64,000 nt of DNA from SLDF01 sp964537925. GTDB taxonomy: Bacteria; Bacteroidota; Bacteroidia; Chitinophagales; Saprospiraceae. Of this stretch, positions 45,346 through 55,219 are shown in pieces. The position numbers and the translations under genes were made by a program. The stretch covers positions 930,001-994,000 of the forward strand of contig CAZICV010000001.1 of assembly GCA_964537925.1 (NCBI GenBank), in the 5' to 3' direction. Each line of letters begins with the position of its first letter. Within the stretch, counting starts at the first letter, position 1. The notes beneath the pieces were generated by a model. That model was not told where the DNA came from and searched no databases. It was given only the letters and a program-made list of their open reading frames with translations.

Positions 45346-45777
45346 ATGACACTAGCTATTGGTTGTGACCACGCCGGGTATGTCTACAAAGACGCTATCA
45401 AAGAGATGCTCCAGGATGCGGGCCATGAAGTGCTGGATATGGGTACCGACTCCCCGGATTCGGTAGACTACCCGGACTTTGTACACCCGGTAGCCGAAGC
45501 GATCAAGATGGGCCAGGCGGCTATGGGCATCGTCATGTGCGGCAGTGCCAACGGAGTGGCCATGACAGCCAACAAACACCAGCATATCCGGGCAGCTATC
45601 TGCTGGAATGAAGAAGTAGCTCAACTTGCACGTCAGCACAACAATGCCAATGTGATCGCCCTGCCCTGCAGGTTCATCTCGGAAGAACAGGCGCTGCAGT
45701 TTGTGCGTTTGTTTATTGCGACGGCTTTTGAAGGAGGACGTCACCAGCGGAGGATAGACAAGATCCGCTATTGCTAA
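45346..45777 (+). CDS. rpiB: Ribose-5-phosphate isomerase B
   Basis: Interconverts ribose 5-phosphate and ribulose 5-phosphate in the pentose phosphate route. The 143-aa protein has the RpiB/LacAB signatures: IGCDHAGYVYKDAI at the N-terminus, DYPDFVHPVAEAI, and the phosphate-binding CGSANGVAMTANKHQHIRAA with the conserved Cys. It lies 39 nt after the DUF2723 gene and 25 nt before the M28 peptidase gene, so the three may share a transcript. Confidence 0.96.
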   Translation: MTLAIGCDHAGYVYKDAIKEMLQDAGHEVLDMGTDSPDSVDYPDFVHPVAEAIKMGQAAMGIVMCGSANGVAMTANKHQHIRAAICWNEEVAQLARQHNNANVIALPCRFISEEQALQFVRLFIATAFEGGRHQRRIDKIRYC

Positions 45778-45802
45778 CACCAAAGTTTATGCTTTACAGA
45801 TC

Positions 45803-47431
45803 ATGATCAGGACGTCATTTCCGCGGAAACTTATGTTGTTGTGCGCACTGGCGCTCAGCTTCTCCTCAGCAGCCCAGTCGCCGGAACCCATAGTAGCACA
45901 CTACGGAGAGACCGGTGAAAAACTTTCGCAGCTCATCCAGAAAGAACACATCGAACGATACCTGAGGGTACTGGCATCCGACGAGATGGAGGGCCGTGAG
46001 ACCGGGTCGGAAGGTATCCGCAAAGCAGCAGACTTCATTGCTTCGGAATTTGCCACATTCGGCCTGCCACGTATCGGGCACGATAGTTCGTATTTCCAGC
46101 CTGTAGCTTTTACCTGGACCTCATGGCAAGAAATATCCCTCACCGCCAATGGGGAAACATACCGGCACCTATGGGATTTCATATCTCTTCCGACAGAAAA
46201 CCAATCACTACCGCCAATCGCGGAGAAGAGCGTTGTACTCCTGGGTTATGGTATCGATGATCCTGTATACAGCGACTACAAAGGCGTAGATGTACGGGAC
46301 AAAGTACTCCTGGTGTATAAAGGAGAACCCCGTGACAAGAATGGCGTGTCCTGGATCACCCGTGATACCGCCTCCTCTGCATGGAGCGGCAATATCCGTA
46401 TGAAGGCCGAGGCGGCAGCCCGTCACGGCGCCAGGTTGATCCTGGTCATCGAAGAAGATATCAAGAAAGAACTGGATACCAACAGGAGACGGCTCATAGG
46501 ACCAACCGTGACGCTCGGCAATGCTGAACAAGACCAGCCCGGGACCAAAACAGCCAACTCCATACTTATATCTACAAATATCGCACGCAACCTGATAGGC
46601 AAGGAGTTTAAGAAACTGGTAAAGACGCGGGACCGTATAAATGCCAAAGGCGTCGCCAGACAACTGAGCATACCCGTCGATCTCGAGGTGAAGATGAGTA
46701 TCAGCAAACGCTCCCTCGAAGGTAACAACATCATCGGGTACGTAGCGGGATCCGACCCCCAACTGCGGGATGAGATAGTTATACTCACCGCTCACTACGA
46801 TCACCTGGGCAAAAAAGGCGATGATATATTCAACGGAGCTGACGACAACGGCTCGGGTACCAGCACCATCATGGAAGTGACCAGGGTATTGGCTACCGCG
46901 CACACACTGGGTATCGGCCCGCGCAGGAGTGTAGTCACCCTGCTGGTCACCGGCGAAGAAAAAGGGTTGCTCGGATCCCGCTACTATGTAAACAATCCCT
47001 TGTTCCCGCTGGAGCAGACCATCGCCAACATAAATGTCGACATGGTAGGCCGCCTGGATGAGAAATATGCCAATAACCCGGACTATGTATATGTAATCGG
47101 CTCGGACAAGCTGAGCAGCGACCTGCACAATATCAGTGAAGAGGCCAATAGCCGCTATACAAAACTGGCCCTGGACTATACCTACAACTCGGAAGACGAC
47201 CCGAACAGGTATTACTACAGATCAGATCATTACAATTTTGTCGAGAAGGGTATCCCTGCAGTCTTTTATTTCAACGGTACGCATCCGGACTATCACAGGC
47301 CAAGCGATACGGTGGAGAAGATACATTTCGGCAAGATGGAAAAGATATCCAAACTCGTATTCCACGTGGCCTGGGAACTTGCAAACAGGGACGAACGCAT
47401 ACGCGTAGATGTACCAAAGTCTGCGGAATAA
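45803..47431 (+). CDS. Secreted M28-family metallopeptidase
   Basis: Exported zinc aminopeptidase, 542 aa. A signal peptide (MLLCALALSFSSAAQS) precedes a PA-like insertion (residues about 120-260, including VVLLGYGI and VLLVYKGEP) and the M28 catalytic domain. Zinc and catalytic residues are visible: His and Asp in AHYDHLG and GADDNGSGTS, Glu-Glu in VTGEEKGLLGS, Asp in NINVDMVGR, and a later His in PDYHRPSDTV. Location periplasmic or outer surface. It complements the DPP-IV at 21 kb in peptide breakdown. Confidence 0.94.
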   Translation: MIRTSFPRKLMLLCALALSFSSAAQSPEPIVAHYGETGEKLSQLIQKEHIERYLRVLASDEMEGRETGSEGIRKAADFIASEFATFGLPRIGHDSSYFQPVAFTWTSWQEISLTANGETYRHLWDFISLPTENQSLPPIAEKSVVLLGYGIDDPVYSDYKGVDVRDKVLLVYKGEPRDKNGVSWITRDTASSAWSGNIRMKAEAAARHGARLILVIEEDIKKELDTNRRRLIGPTVTLGNAEQDQPGTKTANSILISTNIARNLIGKEFKKLVKTRDRINAKGVARQLSIPVDLEVKMSISKRSLEGNNIIGYVAGSDPQLRDEIVILTAHYDHLGKKGDDIFNGADDNGSGTSTIMEVTRVLATAHTLGIGPRRSVVTLLVTGEEKGLLGSRYYVNNPLFPLEQTIANINVDMVGRLDEKYANNPDYVYVIGSDKLSSDLHNISEEANSRYTKLALDYTYNSEDDPNRYYYRSDHYNFVEKGIPAVFYFNGTHPDYHRPSDTVEKIHFGKMEKISKLVFHVAWELANRDERIRVDVPKSAE

Positions 47432-47638
47432 CAAGCTGACCTGCAACCCTTATCTGCAGGCCCTTTGCATCAGCCTGCTCAATACAATACTCCGGAGAAA
47501 GGATCTCCGGTCAGAGATTGCCGGTAGCGGCTTTCTGAAGTTGTGCATGTGGACCGATGGCCGGCGGTGGCCCGGTATCTGACTGTTTTTCAGTAGAATT
47601 GTATTTACAATTAAGCACTTATACGCGACACAATCAAC

Positions 47639-50600
47639 ATGAAGTACCTTTTACCGTTTGTCCTGCTGCTGATCTGTTCGATCGGAGGAGCTCAATCCAC
47701 AGAAGATCACCGGACTCAGCCGCCGGCCATCGTAGAGCAACTTGCGAAGGCCAAGAAAAAGTTTGGCGATCCGCGTGCACCAATGTCCCCATTCTCCCCG
47801 GTGGCCGTGATGGAACAAAGCGCCCGCAGACATGCATCGACCGTACCCGGAGCCCAGTTCTTTACTCTCCGGAAAAAAGAAATGTCGGATATACTTGGCC
47901 GCCGACCAAAGACACTGCAGCTCAGCCTGCGCGTAAACGATACGCTGTCTGTAGTACTGGACCTCTTTGAAAAAAATCCCTTTGCCCGGGATATCGTGAT
48001 CCGCACCTCTGAAGGCGAGACCGTCAAACCAGGGAAGGGTGTACACTACCGGGGTATCGCCCGCGATATACCCGGGTCCGTAGCAGGTATCAGCTTCTTC
48101 GCCGACGAAGTGATCGGGATGCTTTCCATACCCGGCATAGGTCAGCTATCTATCGGCAGGATCGAGGGTGAAGAAGAGCTCCATACGATCTATGCGGCCG
48201 ACAAATTGCCTGAGGATTTCACTTATTCCTGCGGCACTCCCGATACAGACACCCCCACGGAGAGAGCGCCCGATGCTTCGCGCGGCAGCAGGGATCTCAG
48301 TGACTGCGTGCGTATCTACGTCGAAACCGACTTCGCACTGTTCCAGAACAGAGGCAGCATACAAGGTGTAGAAACCTGGGTAGCAGGCGTATTCAACAAC
48401 ATTAGCATCATCTATACGAATGAGTCCATCAATACCGAGGTCTCCGAGATATTCATCTGGACTACGATGGACGGCTACAGCAGAACGAACGCAGGCCAGG
48501 CGCTGAACAAGTTCCGCCAGGATCGCGGTGGTTCCTACAACGGCAATATCGCACACTTGTGCGCACTGGGCGGCAATGGCCTGGGCGGGCTTGCTTATGT
48601 AAACGTACTCTGTGATCCGTTCTGGTCATTTGCATACAGTAATGTGAATGCGGGATACAACAACTTCCCCAACTACTCCTGGACCATCATGGTCATCGCT
48701 CACGAGATCGGCCATAACCTGGGCTCACAGCATACCCAGTGGTGCGGCTGGCCAGGCGGCGCAATAGATAACTGCTACGAGCCGGAGGGCTCCTGTTCTC
48801 CGGGCCCGCCACCGACCAACGGAGGTACTGTCATGAGCTACTGTCACCTGACTTCTCACGGCATCAACCTGCAAAATGGTTTCGGTACGCTCCCCGGTAA
48901 CCGCATCCGCAACCGTGTCGATGCTGCTTCCTGCCTGGAGCCCTGTACGGATCCTTGCGGAGATTTTGCTGCGGATATCCTGGTGGAAGCAACTTCCTGC
49001 GGGTTCCAGAACGGAACGATCAATATCACTGTGAACGGTGGCAGGCCCCCTTATACCATAGATATCGGTAACGGTCCCTCACAGAATACGCAGTACGAGA
49101 ATCTTCCGGCAGGCTTTTACAGCATCACTATCACGGACAATATAGATTGTCAACTGTACTATGTCGTGGAAGTAGAAAGCTCAAGCAGACCTTCTGTATT
49201 CGTGTACGGGGCCCCGACCACATGCGACGAAGCCAATGGTTATCTTGAGGTCAACGCATCAGGCGGAGTACAACCCTATACATTCGATATAGGTTTCGGC
49301 CCCACTACCAACCAGATATTCACGGACCTTGAGGCGGGACTCTACCAGATCACTGTGACGGACATCAACGGATGCCTGGATGTCACCAGTTACCTGATCC
49401 AGGCGTCCGAAGCCCTGGTTGCCGGATACAATATAGAGCATACAACTTGTGGCAACGACAACGGCCGTATAGAGATTATTGCTTCAGGCGGTACTATGCC
49501 GTACCTCTACAGCATCGGCGGCGACTTCACCACCGAATCTGCTTTTACCCATCTCGAAGCAGGCGAATACGAAATCACCGTGACGGATCCCAACGATTGC
49601 ATCGCTACACTGACAGCTATCGTTCAACCTTCTACGGGCATCATAGCCAGCGGAACGGCAACTCCGACCACATGCGGCCAGCACAACGGAAGCATCACGA
49701 TCACTGCCAGCACTGACTATCCGCCCCTGGTATACGAACTGAACGGCCAGTCTCAGAACTCCAATGTGTTCAACAACCTGGCCGGAGGCACATATATCGT
49801 GCGTGTATCGGATGACAGTGATTGTACGAAAGAAATCACTGTCACAGTATCTCCTTCTTCTGCCGTACAAGCCACAACGACTGTAGAGCCTGCCTTCTGT
49901 GGTAACGACAGTGGCAGTATCACTGTACAGGCTACAAGTGGCAAAGCGCCTTTCCAATACAATTTTGGCCAAGGCTTCCAAAATGCCCCGGATACAACCG
50001 GCCTGGCCCCGGGAGCTTATACAGTGACCGTAAGAGACAGCAGCGGATGTACGCTCCAGCTCTCTGTGACCGTGCCGGGCAGCACGGCAATCACTTTCTC
50101 GGCTGAAACAACCGAAGCGCTCTGCGGCGAAAACAACGGTAGTATCACGATCACCGCCAACGGTGGAAACGGTGACTACGAATATAATATAGGGAATGGC
50201 TGGGTAACAGGAAATACCTTCACGGGGCTGGCAGCCGGTAGCTACCAGGTGTCTGTCAGAGACTCCGACGGGTGTATAAGGACTGAGACCATCCAGGTTC
50301 CTTCCAGTGGGTCTTTCAGCGCCTCCTATACAAGTACGGCGACGACTTGCGGGCTTCCCAACGGGTCCATAACGCTGCAGGTCACCGGTGGCAAACCTCC
50401 GTACAGCTACCTGGTGGCGGGCAGGACCCAGACTGACCCGGTGTTCGAAGACCTTGCCGGAGGAGATTATCTCGCGGTCATTACAGACAGCGATGGTTGT
50501 ACGCTCCAACTGCAGATCCATGTCGGCCTGTCTCAAGGGATACAGATTGAGCTGCAGATCACCCATACCAGTTGTGGCCTGCCGAATGGCAGCATCACGG

Positions 50601-52594
50601 CACATACACCGGGCGGCCAGGGCGAACATATCTATGACATAGGAGCAGGGCCACAGCTCAGTCCGCTGTTTACACAGTTGGCTCCCGGTGACTATACCGT
50701 GACGGTCACCGACGAAAACGGCTGTACAGGTTCAGAGAGCTTTACCATCCTCCCTTCCGAGGATATGGATATTGCGCTCACAATCACCCATACTACCTGT
50801 GAAGAGGACGAAGGCTCCATCGTCGTGGCGGTAGACGGAGGTTCAGGCCCTATCACATTCGATATAGGCCGTGGACCACAATCGGGCAACAGGTTCGATA
50901 ATCTTCCGGCAGGCGACTACACTGTTACCGTGACCGATCATGCAGGCTGCGTCAGGAGCAGCGAGGCTACCATCCGCAACGAAGGAGACCTGCCCCGGGC
51001 AGCATTCTCTGCCATAGACAACGGTCGCACCGTGTTATTTGTCAGCAGAGCCAGCGGTGATCCCCATACGTATGAGTGGACATTCGGCGATGGAGGAGCA
51101 TCCAACGACCGGAACCCGGTATACACTTATGCAAACCTGGGCTCCTACAACGTGTGTCTCACGGTATCCAATGACTGCGGTACCGATACACACTGCGATA
51201 CTGTAGCTGTCATTACGGACCGCAACTGTACCAGCTATGACTCCACCGCACTCGTCGCTCTGTACAACGCTACCAATGGCCCCCACTGGACCATCACCTG
51301 GAACCTCGAACGACCGGTGGACGAGTGGTACGGCCTCGGATTCACTGCCGAAGGTTGCCTGTTGACCATCAATCTCCAGGCAAACAACCTGGTCGGTACA
51401 CTCCCGGATGAACTGGGTGACCTCATTACGGTCCAGTCGATCGATCTCAGCTATAATCACCTGCGGGGCGCGCTGCCTGCTGCGCTGGGTAACCTGGCAG
51501 GCCTGTATGAACTGCAACTTGCCGGAAATACACTCTCCGATACCCTGCCGCCTGCAATAGAAGGGATGGCCAATCTCGGTATACTCGACCTAAGCGAAAA
51601 TGCTTTTGCAGGCAGTCTGCCTGCAGAACTGGGCAACCTGAACAATCTTATTTCATTAAACCTGGTCTCGAACCGGTTTACGGGCGAGATCCCGCAGAAC
51701 ATCGACAAACTGACACAGCTCAGATTCCTGGGACTGTCGAGGAACCAACTGACGGGGCAGATCCCCTCTACTGTTTACAAACTGACCCAGTTGCAAAGAC
51801 TCTATGTAAACCACAACAGGCTTTCCGGCCGGGTACCCGAGGGCCTGGCAGAGTTGGATTCGCTGAAGGCTGTCTGGCTTAACAACAATGAATTCACAGA
51901 TATGCCGATGCTCCGACTGACGCTGCCCTGGTCAGATGATGCAATTGGCGGTCTGCGTGTCGAGCAAAACCGGCTTACGTTCACCGATGTGCTGCCTAAC
52001 ATGCCTGTTTTCTCTTCTTTGGCTCCCAGTGAGTATGCACCTCAGGCCAAGGTATACCGGGATACGGTATTCAATCTGCTGCCAGGCGGATCACTCACGG
52101 TAGACATTGATGTAGACAGATCCCTCAGTGGAGTAGTTTACACCTGGTTCATGAACGGACAATGGCTGAGGGAAACTTCTGTACCGGAGTTGACGATCAT
52201 CGATGCATCTGCCGCGGATCACGGTGTCTACTACTGCGAGATCCGTCATCCGGACGCACCGAGACTGGTACTGCTGAGCCACCAAATCACCATAGAGGTG
52301 ATCGGAACGGCTACTTCGGACCCTTCAGTCAGTAACAAGCTCAGAGCAGCTCCTAACCCGGTATCATCTGGAGGGAATGTATACCTGTGGAGCGAGGACG
52401 GCATCCTCCAGTCACCAGTATCCTATTCCTGGATATCGGCCCAGGGCCTGAAAGTAACTGCGACCGGTTACCTTCACTGGAATACAGCTAATGAGCGCAT
52501 AGAGGTACCTGCTCCGCAGGTGCCGGGCATGTACCTGCTCAGGTATGAAGAACCCAATAAAGCGCCCGGCTATATCAGGATCATCGTATACTGA
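47639..52594 (+). CDS. Multidomain T9SS-secreted reprolysin-like metalloprotease with SprB, PKD, LRR and Ig-like modules
   Basis: Large secreted protein of 1651 aa. A signal peptide (YLLPFVLLLICSIGGAQS) is followed by a propeptide and a metzincin domain with the zinc motif HEIGHNLGSQH (His355, Glu356, His359, His365) and the downstream GGTVMSYCH Met-turn. Nine tandem SprB-type repeats of about 73 aa span about 444-1105, each starting T-C-x(3)-G-x-I and ending YxVTVxDxxGC. Then come a PKD domain (about 1118-1190, YEWTFGDGG), plant-type leucine-rich repeats (about 1195-1430, LDLSENAFAGSLPAELGNL), an Ig-like domain, and a C-terminal type IX sorting tail (AAPNPVSSGGNVYLWS to the end). The order suggests a surface-delivered protease that also binds a target. 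A terminator follows 27 nt after the stop. Confidence 0.93.
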   Translation: MKYLLPFVLLLICSIGGAQSTEDHRTQPPAIVEQLAKAKKKFGDPRAPMSPFSPVAVMEQSARRHASTVPGAQFFTLRKKEMSDILGRRPKTLQLSLRVNDTLSVVLDLFEKNPFARDIVIRTSEGETVKPGKGVHYRGIARDIPGSVAGISFFADEVIGMLSIPGIGQLSIGRIEGEEELHTIYAADKLPEDFTYSCGTPDTDTPTERAPDASRGSRDLSDCVRIYVETDFALFQNRGSIQGVETWVAGVFNNISIIYTNESINTEVSEIFIWTTMDGYSRTNAGQALNKFRQDRGGSYNGNIAHLCALGGNGLGGLAYVNVLCDPFWSFAYSNVNAGYNNFPNYSWTIMVIAHEIGHNLGSQHTQWCGWPGGAIDNCYEPEGSCSPGPPPTNGGTVMSYCHLTSHGINLQNGFGTLPGNRIRNRVDAASCLEPCTDPCGDFAADILVEATSCGFQNGTINITVNGGRPPYTIDIGNGPSQNTQYENLPAGFYSITITDNIDCQLYYVVEVESSSRPSVFVYGAPTTCDEANGYLEVNASGGVQPYTFDIGFGPTTNQIFTDLEAGLYQITVTDINGCLDVTSYLIQASEALVAGYNIEHTTCGNDNGRIEIIASGGTMPYLYSIGGDFTTESAFTHLEAGEYEITVTDPNDCIATLTAIVQPSTGIIASGTATPTTCGQHNGSITITASTDYPPLVYELNGQSQNSNVFNNLAGGTYIVRVSDDSDCTKEITVTVSPSSAVQATTTVEPAFCGNDSGSITVQATSGKAPFQYNFGQGFQNAPDTTGLAPGAYTVTVRDSSGCTLQLSVTVPGSTAITFSAETTEALCGENNGSITITANGGNGDYEYNIGNGWVTGNTFTGLAAGSYQVSVRDSDGCIRTETIQVPSSGSFSASYTSTATTCGLPNGSITLQVTGGKPPYSYLVAGRTQTDPVFEDLAGGDYLAVITDSDGCTLQLQIHVGLSQGIQIELQITHTSCGLPNGSITAHTPGGQGEHIYDIGAGPQLSPLFTQLAPGDYTVTVTDENGCTGSESFTILPSEDMDIALTITHTTCEEDEGSIVVAVDGGSGPITFDIGRGPQSGNRFDNLPAGDYTVTVTDHAGCVRSSEATIRNEGDLPRAAFSAIDNGRTVLFVSRASGDPHTYEWTFGDGGASNDRNPVYTYANLGSYNVCLTVSNDCGTDTHCDTVAVITDRNCTSYDSTALVALYNATNGPHWTITWNLERPVDEWYGLGFTAEGCLLTINLQANNLVGTLPDELGDLITVQSIDLSYNHLRGALPAALGNLAGLYELQLAGNTLSDTLPPAIEGMANLGILDLSENAFAGSLPAELGNLNNLISLNLVSNRFTGEIPQNIDKLTQLRFLGLSRNQLTGQIPSTVYKLTQLQRLYVNHNRLSGRVPEGLAELDSLKAVWLNNNEFTDMPMLRLTLPWSDDAIGGLRVEQNRLTFTDVLPNMPVFSSLAPSEYAPQAKVYRDTVFNLLPGGSLTVDIDVDRSLSGVVYTWFMNGQWLRETSVPELTIIDASAADHGVYYCEIRHPDAPRLVLLSHQITIEVIGTATSDPSVSNKLRAAPNPVSSGGNVYLWSEDGILQSPVSYSWISAQGLKVTATGYLHWNTANERIEVPAPQVPGMYLLRYEEPNKAPGYIRIIVY

Positions 52595-52620
52595 TCCTGA
52601 ACGAACACTTGAGAAAATAC

Positions 52621-52659
52621 AAAAAGGAGCTGTCCGGTCTGACAGCTCCTTTTTCCTTT
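52621..52659 (+). terminator. Intrinsic terminator after the 1651-aa protease gene
   Basis: AAAAAGGAGCTGTC at 52621-52634 pairs perfectly with GACAGCTCCTTTTT at 52641-52654 across a 6-nt loop, with a T-rich tail to 52659. Confidence 0.95.
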
Positions 52660-52794
52660 ACAGGAGACAGCGATGGAAGAAAAGCTGTCACTGTACTGTC
52701 AAGGTCAGGATACCGGCCTATGCACACGCCGGACATGTGGCGGCGGAATATTAATTTTACCAACGTGGAAAAAAGAAGTGAACAAACTCCAGGC

Positions 52795-53025
52795 ATGGTG
52801 CGGTTGTCCGCACTTCCCGCAGGATCACAAGGGCATCTGAGGAAAATAGACGACCCTTTCATCCAGGTACGCCTGCACAGTCTCGGGATACGGGAGGGAC
52901 AGCTTATACACGTTGAAACCAGGACACTCGGAGGCTCCTCCATGATCCTCCGTTCAGGTGATATGTCGCTGGCGATACGGAGCTCCGAGGCAGCCAATCT
53001 CTGGATCGAAAAGACGGGAGCATGA
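52795..53025 (+). CDS. feoA: Ferrous iron transport protein A
   Basis: Small SH3-like cytoplasmic partner of FeoB, 76 aa. Core motifs: LSALPAGSQGHLRKI, RLHSLGIREGQLIHVE and SLAIRSSEAANLW. The frame stays open back to the terminator at 52621, but ATG 52795 gives the normal length and family start. Its stop overlaps the feoB start as ATGA (53022-53025), the coupled arrangement for the feoAB operon. A weak TAATTTTA box at 52752-52759 may be its promoter; no Fur box was recognised. Confidence 0.93.
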   Translation: MVRLSALPAGSQGHLRKIDDPFIQVRLHSLGIREGQLIHVETRTLGGSSMILRSGDMSLAIRSSEAANLWIEKTGA

Positions 53026-55133
53026 GCAAGATGACAAAACAAATCCGCATATCGCTTGCAGGCAATCCAAATAGCGGTAAATCTTCTGTATTCAACCTGC
53101 TCACAGGCCTGTCCCAGAAAGTGGGCAACTATCCCGGTGTGACGGTAGACAAAAAGACAGGCCGGTTTCGACTGACCGCAGATACAGAAGCGCTTGTCAC
53201 CGACCTGCCGGGCATTTACAGTCTTTTTCCGAATGCCGAGGATGAACGTGTAGTCGTCGAAGCGCTTACGGCTCCAGGATCGCCGGAGTACCCCGATCTG
53301 GTGCTATATGTCGCAAATGCATCCCAGCTCGAAAAGCACCTGCTACTCTTCACACAGATACTGGACCTTGGACTGCCGGCAATCCTGCTGTTGAATATGT
53401 CTGATGTAGCCCGCGAAAAAGCCATTCGTATAGATGCCGATGCGCTCAGCTCATACTTCGGCGTGCCGGTGCTGCACTTCAACGGAAGGACAGGCGAGGG
53501 TCTGCCTGCGCTCAGGGAACTCCTGGCTGCAGGTACAATAAAAGCACCCTCCAACACCATATATGAGCCCGACGGAGATATTCGTCATGTTATAGATGAG
53601 CAAGCCACGGAGCAAGATATCTCTCCTTACCTTGCCAAACTCTGGTTGCACCATCATTCCTGGCTCCAACACCTGTCGGACGAACAACGGTCTTCTATCG
53701 AAAAGACGGCAACCCGGCATGGATTTGACAATATACGTGAGCAGGTCCGGGAGACTATGGCACGCTTTGACACGGTAGAGCCGGTCATACGTAAAGCAGT
53801 CACTGTACCGCAAAGCGATGCTCCTTCTATAAGCCGCCGCATAGACAAAGTCGTGACGCATCCGGTCGCAGGACCTTTGATTTTTGTCGCTTTGATGCTG
53901 CTGGTCTTCCAAGCTATCTACGCCTGGTCCTCCTATCCTATGGATCTGATAGACGCCGGCTTCATACAGCTCTCATCCTGGGTCCATGGGCATTTTCCTG
54001 CAGGATGGTTTACGGATCTCCTCACAGAAGGGATCATAGCCGGGCTAGGTGGTATTGTGATCTTCGTCCCCCAGATAGCCATCCTGTTCTTCCTCCTGGC
54101 GCTCCTGGAAGAGAGCGGGTATATGGCCCGGGCCATATATCTTTTTGACTCGCTCATGCAGCGTTTCGGGCTTAACGGGCGCAGCGTCGTAGCCCTCATC
54201 TCGGGCGGAGCATGTGCGATACCGGCCATCATGTCTACCCGGACGATCAGCAACTGGAAAGAGCGCCTTACTACCATCATGGTGACGCCGCTGATCAGTT
54301 GTTCGGCTCGGATACCTATCTATACCGTGCTGATAGGTCTGTTGGTACCGGCAGATGCAAGGTGGGGATGGTTCAATGTGCAGGGACTTGTATTCATGGG
54401 TCTGTACGTATTGGGCATCCTCTCTGCACTGTTCATAGCATGGATCATGAAACTGCTGATGAAAAGCAGGGAAAAAAGCCTGTTGCTCATAGAACTCCCC
54501 GACTACCGTATGCCGCTGTGGCGTAATGTAGCGCTGCATGTCAAGGAAAAAGCGGGTATTTTCGTCACACAGGCGGGAAAGGTGATCCTCCTGATCTCGG
54601 TAATCCTGTGGTTCCTGGCCAGCTATGGTCCGGGAGACAGCATGGAGACCGCCCGTATGGCCGGTGAAACCTCGGCGCAACAGCAGGAAATGGATGAGGA
54701 CCAAAGTGCTTCGCTGGTGGCTGCTTATCAGCTTGAAGCCAGCTACGCCGGCAGGTTGGGCCACCTGATCGAGCCGGCGATCAGGCCCCTGGGATTTGAC
54801 TGGAAGATCGGTATATCGCTAATCACCTCATTTGCGGCTCGTGAAGTATTCGTCGGTACGATGGCTACTATCTACAGCGTCGGATCGGATGAAGAAACAT
54901 CTGTGCGGGAGAAACTCGCCCAGGCGACAGATCCGCGCACCGGCAAAAAGATCTATACTTTCGCTACAACGCTCTCCTTGTTGATCTTTTATGTTTTTGC
55001 CATGCAGTGCATGAGTACTTTCGCGATTGTCCGGCGTGAGACCAAAGGACTCAAATGGCCGGTGATCCAACTGGTGGCTTTCAGCCTCATAGCTTATTTC
55101 GGCAGTTTGATCACCTATCAGTGGTTGCAGTAA
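53022..55133 (+). CDS. feoB: Ferrous iron transporter FeoB
   Basis: Inner-membrane Fe2+ transporter with an N-terminal GTPase, 703 aa. G1 is GNPNSGKS at residues 14-21, the switch region is VGNYPGVTVDKKTG, G3 is DLPGIYSL, and G4 is NMSD. After the helical GDI-like segment come two Gate domains and a core of about ten membrane helices including MARAIYLFDSLMQRFGLNGRS, GGACAIPAIMSTRTI, MVTPLISCSARIPIY and FAAREVFVGTMATIY. It is complete; FeoA is separate rather than fused as in some Bacteroidota. It ends before a bidirectional terminator. Confidence 0.97.
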   Translation: MSKMTKQIRISLAGNPNSGKSSVFNLLTGLSQKVGNYPGVTVDKKTGRFRLTADTEALVTDLPGIYSLFPNAEDERVVVEALTAPGSPEYPDLVLYVANASQLEKHLLLFTQILDLGLPAILLLNMSDVAREKAIRIDADALSSYFGVPVLHFNGRTGEGLPALRELLAAGTIKAPSNTIYEPDGDIRHVIDEQATEQDISPYLAKLWLHHHSWLQHLSDEQRSSIEKTATRHGFDNIREQVRETMARFDTVEPVIRKAVTVPQSDAPSISRRIDKVVTHPVAGPLIFVALMLLVFQAIYAWSSYPMDLIDAGFIQLSSWVHGHFPAGWFTDLLTEGIIAGLGGIVIFVPQIAILFFLLALLEESGYMARAIYLFDSLMQRFGLNGRSVVALISGGACAIPAIMSTRTISNWKERLTTIMVTPLISCSARIPIYTVLIGLLVPADARWGWFNVQGLVFMGLYVLGILSALFIAWIMKLLMKSREKSLLLIELPDYRMPLWRNVALHVKEKAGIFVTQAGKVILLISVILWFLASYGPGDSMETARMAGETSAQQQEMDEDQSASLVAAYQLEASYAGRLGHLIEPAIRPLGFDWKIGISLITSFAAREVFVGTMATIYSVGSDEETSVREKLAQATDPRTGKKIYTFATTLSLLIFYVFAMQCMSTFAIVRRETKGLKWPVIQLVAFSLIAYFGSLITYQWLQ

Positions 55134-55162
55134 AACAGCGCTGCTTTAAGATAAGTATACAA

Positions 55163-55195
55163 AAGGCCCGGCTATTCTTTGAATAGCCGGGCCTT
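55163..55195. terminator. Bidirectional terminator between feoB and the convergent protease gene
   Basis: AAGGCCCGGCTATTC at 55163-55177 pairs perfectly with GAATAGCCGGGCCTT at 55181-55195, a 15-bp stem with a 3-nt loop, centred in the 86-nt gap between two converging stop codons. Confidence 0.88.
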
Positions 55196-55219
55196 ACTAA
55201 TTGTGGTGTATGTGTTTGC

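Noticed and set aside
49484..50629. 381-aa minus-strand frame opposite the SprB repeats
   Set aside because: Arises because the nine repeats share codon phase; mirrors the repeat DNA rather than being a gene.
52609..52794. N-terminal extension of feoA
   Set aside because: The longer frame starts inside the terminator hairpin; FeoA family length supports ATG 52795.
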